Of a DNA stretch of 23,711 bases, positions 1-8,073 are shown one piece after another. The DNA lies in contig CAJVPP010000995.1 in assembly GCA_910592005.1 (NCBI GenBank), positions 1 through 23,711 of the forward strand, in the 5' to 3' direction. This DNA is from Funneliformis mosseae (taxonomy: Eukaryota; Glomeromycota; Glomeromycetes; Glomerales; Glomeraceae). The notes below the pieces were generated by a model, which had not been told where the DNA came from, ran no database searches, and was given only the letters and a program-made list of their open reading frames with translations. Each line of letters starts with the position of its first letter. Within the stretch, counting starts at the first letter, position 1. Made by a program: the position numbers and the translations under genes.

Positions 1-155
1 CACCAGCTGACGGTAAAGCACCAGCTGACGGTAAAGCACCAGCTGACGGAAAAGCACCAGCTGACGGTAAAGCACCAACTGGCGCCGGAAACAAACTTGA
101 AAGTGGTTTAGTAACTGGAGCCGTTGTTGCCGGTCTTGTCGGTCTCTTCATGTAA
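1..155 (+). CDS. 3' end of a PADGKA-repeat, probably GPI-anchored or membrane-attached protein (partial)
   Basis: The frame starting at base 3 reads four tandem copies of PADGKA, then PTGAGNKLESG, then a hydrophobic tail LVTGAVVAGLVGLFM and a TAA stop at 153-155. The gene is cut by the left edge, so its start, signal peptide and full length are unknown. A small-residue stretch followed by about 15 hydrophobic residues ending at the stop is what a GPI-attachment signal or a C-terminal membrane anchor looks like, and Pro/Ala/Asp/Lys repeats are common in fungal cell-surface proteins. The repeats are near-identical at the DNA level (18-bp unit), so copy number probably varies. I do not recognise the family. 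G+C here is clearly higher than in the flank. The C-terminus and frame are secure; the GPI assignment is inference. Confidence 0.75.
   Translation, partial: PADGKAPADGKAPADGKAPADGKAPTGAGNKLESGLVTGAVVAGLVGLFM
3..74 (+). repeat. 18-bp coding minisatellite (CCAGCTGACGGTAAAGCA), four copies
   Basis: Four tandem 18-bp units, 3-20, 21-38, 39-56 and 57-74, differ only by GGT to GGA in the third unit. The array continues off the left edge and decays at CCAACTGGC. Each unit encodes PADGKA, so gain or loss of units keeps the frame. Confidence 0.9.
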
Positions 156-766
156 AAAAAAAAAAAAAAGAGAAAAAAAATTAGTTTTTTTTTTTTTATT
201 TTTTATTTTGTTATTTCTTTATAGAAAGTAGGATATTTAATAATGTCCAATCTTATTGTGCGATAAATATCTTTTTTTTCAAATATTTTTTTAAATTAGT
301 TCTTTATAATTTAATTTTTAGTCAGATTGTTCCTGAAAATTTTTTAATAAAAGCCTTTTCGCTTTAAAAAAAAAATTTTAATAAACTTCCAATTAATTTA
401 CACATCAAAAAAAAAAAAGTTTCACTTGTTCATTTTTACCGATGTAACGAATTCTTTTTTTTCTTTCTGTTTTTACATAGAAATAATTTATATAATGGGA
501 ATACTTTTACAATAAAAGATTGTTAGTAACCTTATTTAATCGCATTTTTCGAAATACAGTTGTGTAATTTGCTCTAATCGCGTGGTCATCTTGGTGAGAA
601 ATTTATATAAATGACCACATATTTTCTGCGAGAAATGACAATGGTATTTTGTCGTCCGAGATTCTTGTTTTTAAAAGCTCGTTAATTCGAATAAAAAAGT
701 TTCATAATTCGACTTCTTTAATTGTGACCAGTTTTTTTTTTTTGTCATCAATGCTGTCGCGAGATG
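156..766. other. 3' UTR and intergenic sequence
   Basis: No gene is visible. The stretch begins with A and T tracts after the stop of the repeat-protein gene. AATAAA at 346-351 and again near 380 are plausible polyadenylation signals for that gene. GTGGTCAT at 582-589 and ATGACCAC at 611-618 form a perfect 8-bp inverted repeat with a 21-nt loop. From about 540 to 850 base composition is less extreme than in the island to the right, but I see no open frame or RNA gene. Confidence 0.5.
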
Positions 767-845
767 GATCGATTTTTGGAAATCCATAAATAAAAAGTTA
801 ATTCCGAAGTGGTTTGAACCACGCAAGTCTAACCAGAAATCGATC
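767..845. repeat. Nested inverted repeat, about 79 nt
   Basis: GATCGATTTTTGG (767-779) pairs with CCAGAAATCGATC (833-845) over 13 bp with one mismatch. Inside lies a second near-palindrome, GTGGTTTGAACCAC (809-822). The inner arm resembles a tRNA T-arm sequence, but I see no A box, anticodon arm or 7-bp acceptor stem, so I do not call a tRNA. It could be a small structured RNA, a terminator-like hairpin or a small foldback element. Confidence 0.5.
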
Positions 846-2055
846 AAACCTTGATTTGTTGCGAAAAACTAAAATAAAAATAAAAAATAAATATATAGAA
901 TAAAATATATACGAAACGAATTATCTTAAAAAAACTGGTATATACATATATTTTTTTAATGAATTATAATGAAAATTAAAATAATCTATTTTGCCATAAA
1001 AAGATTTACGAAATTCCCGATCTTTCTTTCCAAGATCCGTAAAATTAAATATGATCGGCCCGATCATTCTAGTAAGATCTCTAATTGATCCAAGTTTATT
1101 TTATCTATAAATGATTTAATCTTTTTTATTCATAATTTAAAAATATATATATAACAGATAAATTAATTAAAAGAATGAATCCGGCGGTTACGAAAATATA
1201 CATTTTTTAAAATATAAGCTAGAACAAATTTATATTAATTTATAGTCTTTAAATATATTTTTAATAAAATAAAATAAAATTTCTCGTTTTTTTTAGTACA
1301 TTGTTGATAAATACCTACATAAATAAATTAATTATATATATTTTAGATGTTATTTAATTTCATTCAATAATATAAATTTTTTACTTAAAATACATTTTTT
1401 TTTATTGTTTTAAAATAAAAAGTATTCGACTTAAAGTAATAAAATTTTGATATCTTTTATAAAAAAAAACTTTATTATCGAGTAATTAATACATTTTTTT
1501 AGGAAAGGTGTACTTTAAAAATAAACTTTTAACTATAAAGTTGAAAATTTTAGGAATTTGATGAATAATAAATAACCAAACATATTAATTATTATCAATA
1601 GAAAATGGGAAAATCTAAATTTGGTCAAAAATTTTTTATTACTAGAAACTAAAATTAGGAAAAATTTGCAGATTTTACTGATGTTTTCCTATATTATAAA
1701 TATAATAAATTTATATTTAAAATTATATAGTTTACAAAATTATATAAGATTTTAATATTTAAATTTCACAGATAATATAAATTTTATATAAATTTATTAT
1801 AATTATTAAGGTTAAAAATATAAAAAAATTATAAAATGTTTAATAAAGATTTATATTTTAATTTTATATTATCATTTCTTATATAATCATTTATTTTTTT
1901 ATATTTTTCTATAATCATACCAATTTTTTTAGTTTGAAAAATATAATAAAATAAAAAATTAACTATACTAAATAATTTAAAAAAATTATTTTATATATTA
2001 ATTATTATTTAAGTAAATATATTTATTTTATTTTATAATTTTTCTCTTTCTATTA
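846..2055. other. Left part of the AT-rich island, no gene seen
   Basis: Sequence is almost only A and T with frequent stops in all frames. No ORF, RNA gene or clear repeat pair was found. G+C falls sharply near 850-900 and stays very low up to about 7100. Confidence 0.5.
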
Positions 2056-2213
2056 TATAGATATTTTGCAGCAAAAAGAAAAAAAAAACTTCTAAAAAAT
2101 TTTTTTTTAAGTTAATATTAAATTTGAATTATACTTTACTAAAATAAAATTATATTTAATTTATTAAAGTAGGAAAACTTTTTTTTTTAATTTTTTATTG
2201 CAAAATACCTAGA
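2056..2213. mobile_element. MITE-like element, family A, copy 1 (about 158 bp)
   Basis: The left end TAGATATTTTGCAGCAAAAAG matches the reverse complement of the right end TTTTTTATTGCAAAATACCTAGA over about 35 bp, including the following A-run and CTT. TA dinucleotides at 2054-2055 and 2214-2215 fit a TA target-site duplication, though TA is common here. The interior contains AAGTTAATATTAAATTTGAAT and a TATATTTAAT block shared with the copy near 6171-6334. There is no coding capacity, as expected for a non-autonomous element. Borders are accurate to a few bases. Confidence 0.6.
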
Positions 2214-2274
2214 TAATACTTATATATTATTATTTTATCAATTAATTAAAATAAAAATATACATTTTAATATTA

Positions 2275-2564
2275 CAATCAACTTTCTATAAATACACCCT
2301 TTATAAATGTACATCCTTTATAAATACATCTTTTTATTTAGTCCTAACTTAAGTTTTATTGCTAAAATGCATATTTTTTATATATATACTTTTGTAAATG
2401 CATTCTTTATTTAAAATTTTATAAGTTTACTTATAAATTTTTTGTATTATCTTAACTTTAAATTAATATTATATAGATTTATATATATTCTATAAATACA
2501 TATTCTATTTAAATGGACCTTTATACTTAATTTCAAGAGGAGTACATTTATAGAAAGTTGACTA
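2275..2564. mobile_element. Tc1/mariner-like MITE, family B (290 bp)
   Basis: The left end CAATCAACTTTCTATAAAT and the reverse complement of the right end, TAGTCAACTTTCTATAAAT, differ at two positions. The flanks are TA at 2273-2274 and 2565-2566, as for Tc1/mariner target sites. An ancestral end CAGTCAAC explains both: G to A in the left arm and C to T in the right. Behind the left end are three near-tandem units built on TATAAATGTACATCCTT (2287-2330), and the right arm carries one related unit. No coding sequence is present. Confidence 0.65.
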
Positions 2565-2639
2565 TAATACTTATTTTTAAATTTTTAAAAAAAATCAAAT
2601 ATTTATTTTCTTTTTAATATATTTTAATAATATTAACTT

Positions 2640-3503
2640 AATAAAATAATTATATTATAGGGTTATATTAAATGCTTACTTATTTTTAGATAGTATTTTA
2701 TATCTTCTTTTACCAATATTTAAAAGGATAAATTAAAAATTTTGATAAAAATTATTTTCACTTTGAAAATTACGAATTTGAATAATGTTAGCTGATTTTG
2801 ATTCAGTAAAGATAGAGTATTAATAAAAATTTTTTGAATCAAATTAATCTTCTAAATATGAAGTATTTTGAGTATTTATAATATCAGTAAGATCAGTTAT
2901 ATCTTATAATTCTGGTGTAGATGTATTACTCTTAAATTTTGAATTATTTGTAATTTTACTAAAAGAATATAAGATTGAATCATCTGCTTCACTTTTTAAT
3001 TTATTTATTAATATATTAAGATTTAAATAATAAGAATACATTTTCTTAAATAATAGTTTTATTTGCAATAGAAAAATATTTAGATTGAGAAGATTGGAGT
3101 CTAGTTGATTTTTTCTAAATTTCTTTTTAAACTTTTTAATCTAAAAGTATTACTAATTATATAAATAACTCTTATTAAGATACCAGTAAAATGAGATTTA
3201 GAAGTTCTTTTTTAAGGTTAATATTAAGTAGTTAGATTATATATTCTTCTAAAATAAAGGATTTGATTATTTTAAAGCTAGTTTTTAAATATATTAGACT
3301 TAATTAAAGATATTTAGTTAAAAGAATATCTTATTAATATTAATTGATAAAATTTTGTGTTTATTTTAGAAATAATAAACTTTCAGTTTTAGTGTAATTT
3401 ATTCAGATTAATACAAAAATTAAATCAAAATAATTTGATAAATATTATTATTTGAAAGGTTAGTAAAAGATTGATATTAACAAGATTTGACTAAAATAGA
3501 AGT
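2640..3503 (-). pseudogene. Decayed coding sequence of unknown family
   Basis: On the minus strand the frame between TAG at 3143 and TAA at 2904 is open for 78 codons in sequence of roughly 80% A+T. The same frame continues to about 2659 with only about six stops in 163 codons, all TAA. The reading is protein-like, with segments such as KLKSEADDSILYSF, SNTSTPEL, DITDLTDIINTQNTSYLED and NIGKRRYKILSKN. Upstream, 3104-3503, another frame gives SKSHFTGILIRVIYIISNTF and LKSLKRNLEKIN, so at least one frameshift separates the halves. Every in-frame TAA could derive from CAA. I do not recognise the family; a transposon-encoded protein is a reasonable guess given the adjacent MITE, no more. Confidence 0.45.
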
Positions 3504-3596
3504 TTAAATAAATAACTATTATAAATATTTAATTATTAGGTTATTTAACTATTTAAAAAAAAAGTGTTAGTTTTTTAGACTAATGAACTTTTAGAC

Positions 3597-4141
3597 CATT
3601 GGATTGCTAGACTAATAGACTTAGTCTATTCCAATTCCATTAAAATTTAGACTATTAAACTATAAACTTTGTCTAACAACTATAAATTTTTAACAATAGG
3701 TAAATCATTTTTATTGATATTTATTATAATTTTATTAAATTTACTAATTATTACTTAATATAAAATTTGACAAATAATTAGGTTTCTTTAAACTCGTAAT
3801 ATAAATATTTAAATATTTTTATTTAGAATTTTGATCTCTAGCAGAATAGAGTAATTTGGAATATTTGAAATATTAATTTTAAACTTTCTGTTACCTGAAA
3901 AATTAAGGTCAATAGAATCATTTTAGTTGAACAATTTTATTATCGTACAATTAAAATAATTTTATTATTAATCATTCAAATTGAATGATTTTATTAAATT
4001 TTTAAGTTAGACTAATATTATAAATTTGGCCAGAATTATAGTATATAAAATTATAATTTGACCAATATTATATAATTATAGTCCACTTGATTGGAATTAG
4101 ACTGGACATCTCCATTAGATCCAAAGTCCAATAATCCATTA
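3597..4141. repeat. Imperfect long inverted repeat with TAGAC/GTCTA words
   Basis: The left arm 3597-3655 and the reverse complement of 4076-4141 share ATGGATT, GGACT/AGACT, GTCTA(A)TTCCAAT and GGACTAT/AGACTAT blocks in the same order, with gaps. TAGAC, GGAC and their complements recur through the left arm and again at 4006 and 4097-4135. The arms differ mainly by C/T and G/A. This could be a decayed foldback or MITE-like element of about 550 bp. Ends and target-site duplications are not clear. Confidence 0.35.
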
Positions 4142-4145
4142 TTGA

Positions 4146-4620
4146 AAATTGAACAAGATCTAATTCTAATACTAAAAATAGAAGTTTTAAGTTTTGTAAA
4201 TAAATCAATAGTTTTTAAAATATTAGATTATCTTAATTGTAAATAATATTAAGATTAAAAATCATTAAAGTTTTCTAAACATTCAAATTTTTTTCAATAA
4301 AAAAGCAAATTAAATAGAATATATCTAATATAAGTTTTAAATTTAAAGATTCTTTAATAATAATCAATTGATATAAACTTTTATGAGTTTAATTTCTATT
4401 TACAAAACTCATATTACTTTTCTGTTTTTAAATCCTATTAGGAATTATTACATATATCAGTAGAATTTTTTAATTTAAGTTAACTATATTCTTAATTTTT
4501 ATTTGAGATTGCTAATTACGATTAAAATATTAAAAATCTGTCTAACTTTTATCTTTACCAAATTTATATATTAAATTTAACAAATTCATCAAGTATAAAA
4601 ACTTGAAAAATGAAATTACA
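4146..4620 (-). pseudogene. Possible decayed coding stretch
   Basis: One minus-strand frame reads across this stretch with about ten stops in 158 codons, somewhat fewer than random sequence of this composition would give. Longer open pieces read SLYQLIIIKESLNLKLILDI followed by FYLICFFIEKNLNV, and LYLMNLLNLIYKFGKDKS. They are hydrophobic and lysine/asparagine rich, which AT-rich DNA also produces by chance. No motif or catalytic residue could be tied to a family. Confidence 0.25.
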
Positions 4621-4959
4621 AATAAATTTAATTAAAGAATTTAGATAATGAACTTATTATTAATTTTATATAATAATTATTTTAGATTATAAAAATATAA
4701 AAAAACAGAAAATATAAGATTTAATTAATTTTTTTATTATATATTAAAATTCATATTCATAAAAGAATTAATTTATAGTATAAGTAAAAAGTCTATCTAT
4801 TTATTTATTATAATTAACTAATTACTATACTATAAATTAACTAATTAATAAATAAAATATAAATAAACTAAAAATAAAAATAGTATATAATAAAATAAGA
4901 AAATAATAAAAAATAAAATATTAAAAATAAGTATTATATCAAATATTCTTAAACTTCAT
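4621..4959. other. Low-complexity AT-rich sequence
   Basis: Almost pure A/T runs; the line 4861-4920 has three G or C in 60 bases. No gene or repeat structure beyond simple TAATTAAC-type words near 4810-4850. Confidence 0.5.
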
Positions 4960-5921
4960 TTAATCAGAATTAGAGTTATTAATAGTATTTAAAAGATTAA
5001 TAGAATTTTGTAGATCTTCTATATTTTCAGAATTTGTAGAATTTATAATATTTCCTAAATTTTGTATAATGAAATTATCATATTACATGATTCATATGAT
5101 TTTATTTATTAATTAGTTATTTTATTAATAACATTTTTAAAAATATTTTTCAGATTATTATTTTGCTAAAAAATCTAATCATGATTTAATAAATTATTAA
5201 CAGATGGTTATCAAAAATTTGACAATACAAGTGATGATCAAAATTTTTCTTAAAATATATATGCTAATCTTCTCTTAATATTGATTATAATCTAAACATA
5301 TATTTTAAAGAATTTTTAACTATAAATTGAATAAAATTCATATCCTTAAATTATGTTAAAATAGTATTACAAAATATTTAGATCATATTTTTGTCAAAAA
5401 AAAATTTTTTTAATTATAATATAAGTGGTTACATATTAAAGAATAAATAATTATCTTTTATTTTCTGGATTAAGAAATAAATTTTTTAAAAAAGAACTGC
5501 TATATAATTAAAATAGTAAAGTTTTCATCAGACAGATTTTTTACTAATCTTCAAGTTTAAATTTTTTTCTTCAAGTATAATTTTTAATTCTTTTATTTTA
5601 ATAAAATAATTATTCTTGATGATCATTCTGATATAGTAACATTTTTAAGATATTAATTTTTATAATTAGCTAGAATATTTAAATTTTATGAATATTATCA
5701 TTTTTTTTCAAAAAAAGTAATAAATTTTATAAAAATACAAGAGAATTTTGATTTAGATAAATATTCTTTTTACACTATATATAAATTTGTTTTAAAAAAA
5801 TTTTACAATTTCATGATTTATTTAATAAATATTAATGGTATTATAAATTCAGTAAGTAATAAAAATTATTTTTAAATTATTTTTTTATTGTTTATATTTA
5901 TATAAATATTTCATTATCCAT
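4960..5921 (-). pseudogene. Possible decayed gene, C-terminal 40 codons best preserved
   Basis: A minus-strand frame begins ATG GAT AAT GAA (MDNE) at 5921. It can be followed to a TAA at 4960, with one frame change at the A/T homopolymer near 5396-5411. The last part is open and looks like a hydrophilic protein tail: NFIIQNLGNIINSTNSE, then NIEDLQNSINLLNTINNSNSD and stop. Upstream pieces read LFLNPENKR and FLAK..SEKYF. About 35 in-frame stops over about 320 codons is close to chance for such AT-rich DNA, so most of this reading is not proven; only the tail is better than chance. The family is unknown. Confidence 0.28.
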
Positions 5922-6170
5922 TTGATTTAATAAACTTTAGATCATATTAGAATAATAAAGATATTGCAGTTTACACAAGAAATAATGTTACTACTGCTAT
6001 TACTTTTAGTAAAGACTATATATAAACTATAAATTATATAAGTTAATAATTGAGTTAATAATAATTAATTTTTGCAATTATATAAAATTTTAATATAATA
6101 TGAATTTTTCAGTCTTTAAAATATTATTAATAATATTATTTTTATTTAAAAAATATATATATATATATAA

Positions 6171-6334
6171 TATGAGACCTTTATAATAAAAAAGAGTAAA
6201 TTGCTAAAAAAAAAAAAAAAATAAGTTAATGCTAAATCTGAATATATTTTGATTTAAAAAATCATATTTAATATATAAAAATAAAATTGATTTTTTCTAA
6301 AAATTTTCTCACTTTTTATTGCAAAGGTCCTAGA
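6171..6334. mobile_element. MITE-like element, family A, copy 2 (about 164 bp)
   Basis: The left end GAGACCTTTATAATAAAAAAGAG matches the reverse complement of the right end CTCACTTTTTATTGCAAAGGTCC, and the pairing continues inward for about 40 bp with small gaps. The interior AAGTTAATGCTAAATCTGAAT and ATCATATTTAAT and the right end TTTTTATTGCAAAGGTCCTAGAT match the copy at 2056-2213. The left arm has ATA where the right arm implies GCA, again C to T or G to A changes. It sits beside a (TA)n run at 6151-6170. No TA duplication is evident. Confidence 0.55.
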
Positions 6335-6470
6335 TTGAAATAAATGTATTAATAAATAAATAATATATTTTATGAATAAAATAAAAGTAAATAATTAGAA
6401 TTTTATACAATACTTTAATAAATCTTACTAATAATAATTAAGATAATTATTATATCTTTAATTATTTTAT

Positions 6471-6598
6471 TTTATTTATATATTAAATAAATATATATTA
6501 TAATCTTTTTATCTTATTATATTATATTATTTATATTTTATTTATATTATTAAATAAATATATATTATAATCTTTTTACCTAATTATATTATATTATT
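6471..6598. repeat. 67-bp tandem duplication
   Basis: TATTAAATAAATATATATTA and the following 30 bases occur at 6481-6531 and again at 6548-6598, period 67. The copies differ at two positions (ATCTTATT against ACCTAATT). The unit is A/T-rich and non-coding. Confidence 0.75.
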
Positions 6599-7298
6599 AA
6601 TTAAATTACAAGTATAAATACGAAATATAAATGCTGGATAAGTATCAAAATAAAGCAAAGTTAATTATTAATAATTCTTAAAAAAAATAAAATAACATGA
6701 TAAATAATTAGTTTTGATAAATTACAATATAAAAATTGATAAAAAGATTTATATTATTGTATTTATGTAAAATTTAGTATTAAAATATACAAATTAATGA
6801 AGAGTTTAAGATTATCAATTAATTAATAGTATATAAGATTAAATGTCATTTTATCTAAATTATTAGTAGTAATAACTAATTAGTATATTTAAATAAAAAA
6901 AAAATGATAATAGTTTTATTATATTATAAAATAAAAATTATTCAAAATAAATTATTTTTATTTGACTAAATCAAATGATTCGTATATAATATAATATAGT
7001 ATAGAATGTAATACTTATTTGTCATCTTTAATTAGAATATTAATTTTCTACTTCTTTTAAAATATTTAAAATATTAGGCATAAGATAATATAAAATCTAA
7101 ATCTTATTCGACGTGAAGAAATTACATAGCGTTATATTTACGTTTTATAATGTAAAATCAAAGATTTAATAAATTTATTACGATAATGATCTTGTATATA
7201 TAAAGATTAATATACAAATACTGTAGTGTAATGGTACTAAACAAGGAGGCGGAGAATTAGTTTTATTAAAAGGCAACCTTGGTACTAACTTTTGCAGA
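6599..7298. other. Right edge of the AT-rich island
   Basis: No gene is seen up to about 7200, where G+C rises again (GACGTGAAG near 7110, GGAGGCGGAG near 7245). CTAACTTTTGCAG at 7286-7298 resembles a fungal branch point and 3' splice site. The frame behind it, NDKWLFDHHHCDL and stop followed by AATAAA, is too short to call an exon. Confidence 0.4.
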
Positions 7299-7408
7299 AT
7301 GATAAATGGCTTTTTGATCATCACCATTGTGATTTATAATAAAGTTATATTAACGTTAAAAACAAAAAATTTACACAAAAGGGGATCCCGTTTTCCTGTG
7401 ACTGATTC

Positions 7409-7476
7409 TCTAACCCTAAACCTAACAACTCTAACCCTAACGTTTGTAACAAGGCTTACCCTAAACCTCGGGTTAG
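7409..7476. repeat. Degenerate telomere-like CCCTAA/TTAGG words
   Basis: The stretch contains TCTAACCCTAAACCTAACAA, CTCTAACCCTAACG, CTTACCCTAAACC and GGGTTAGG within 68 bases. These are permutations of CCCTAA, the complement of the TTAGGG telomere repeat used by most fungi. The units are interrupted, and the last one is in inverse orientation. It lies just outside the AT-rich island. It may be an interstitial telomeric relic or part of a dispersed repeat. Confidence 0.5.
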
Positions 7477-7544
7477 GTATTTGTCACAATGTAGTTTCTA
7501 ACCTAATCATGATCATCACTCGGTTAATTCAATTTGATGTCTAA

Positions 7545-8073
7545 TCAAGTTGGAATTAGAAAATCAGATATGATCCCATGAATTTCCGCATCTCAAATTT
7601 TTACTTTTCCAAAAAAAAAAAAGGAAAATCAATAGATGCCAAATTTTTAATAGAAAACGCGAAATTTTCAGGTTATATCAAGGTTACTTTAATAAAGTTT
7701 TATTAAAAAAAAGGGAGGGAAGAAAAAATCGGATTTTTGTGTAAATGTTCTATTTTTTTCCTCTCTGCTCATAAAGTAAAATGTCCATTTTAAAACAAAA
7801 AAAAAACTTAATGTGTAAATCTTACAAAAATAAAGAGTATTTCCGTCATAAAAAAAAAAAATAAAATCTTAAAATCTAAATAGTCTAAAACTTTCTACAA
7901 TTTTTTTTTAACTTACATTTCTTAAAAAATCTATATATTTATATATATAAAACAAAAAAGGTACCGAAAAAAAAAAAAAAAAATCATTTTTTGATTTATT
8001 TTTTTTTTTTTCCTTGACATCCTATCGTCCTTACCTTTCATTCTTCATTATAAAAATTGCTCTCCTTAAAAAC
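7545..8073. other. Intergenic sequence and probable 3' UTR of the BTB gene
   Basis: A/T homopolymers and no open frame. The right part, below 8074, is downstream of the minus-strand BTB gene and should hold its 3' UTR. TTTATT at 7993-7998, the complement of AATAAA, lies about 75 bases past the stop and is a possible polyadenylation signal. Confidence 0.4.

Noticed and set aside
767..845. tRNA gene
   Set aside because: The TTCAAA-type arm resembles a T-arm on the minus strand, but A box, anticodon arm and acceptor stem geometry are absent.
1580..2000. Third inverted-repeat element
   Set aside because: Candidate arms (CTAAATTTGGTC and ATTGGTATGATTATAG) match too weakly to separate from chance in A/T-only sequence.
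4140..4560. Copia-type integrase remnant
   Set aside because: A faint resemblance of YVIIPNRI..SLYQL to an integrase tail does not hold over enough residues to name a family.
7230..7335. Terminal exon NDKWLFDHHHCDL after a CTAAC..GCAG acceptor
   Set aside because: Only 13 codons, and no upstream exon with a matching donor could be found in the AT-rich flank.
7299..7544. 81-codon plus-strand frame across the telomere-like words
   Set aside because: The translation is Leu/Thr repeats produced by CCCTAA permutations, without domain or codon signature.
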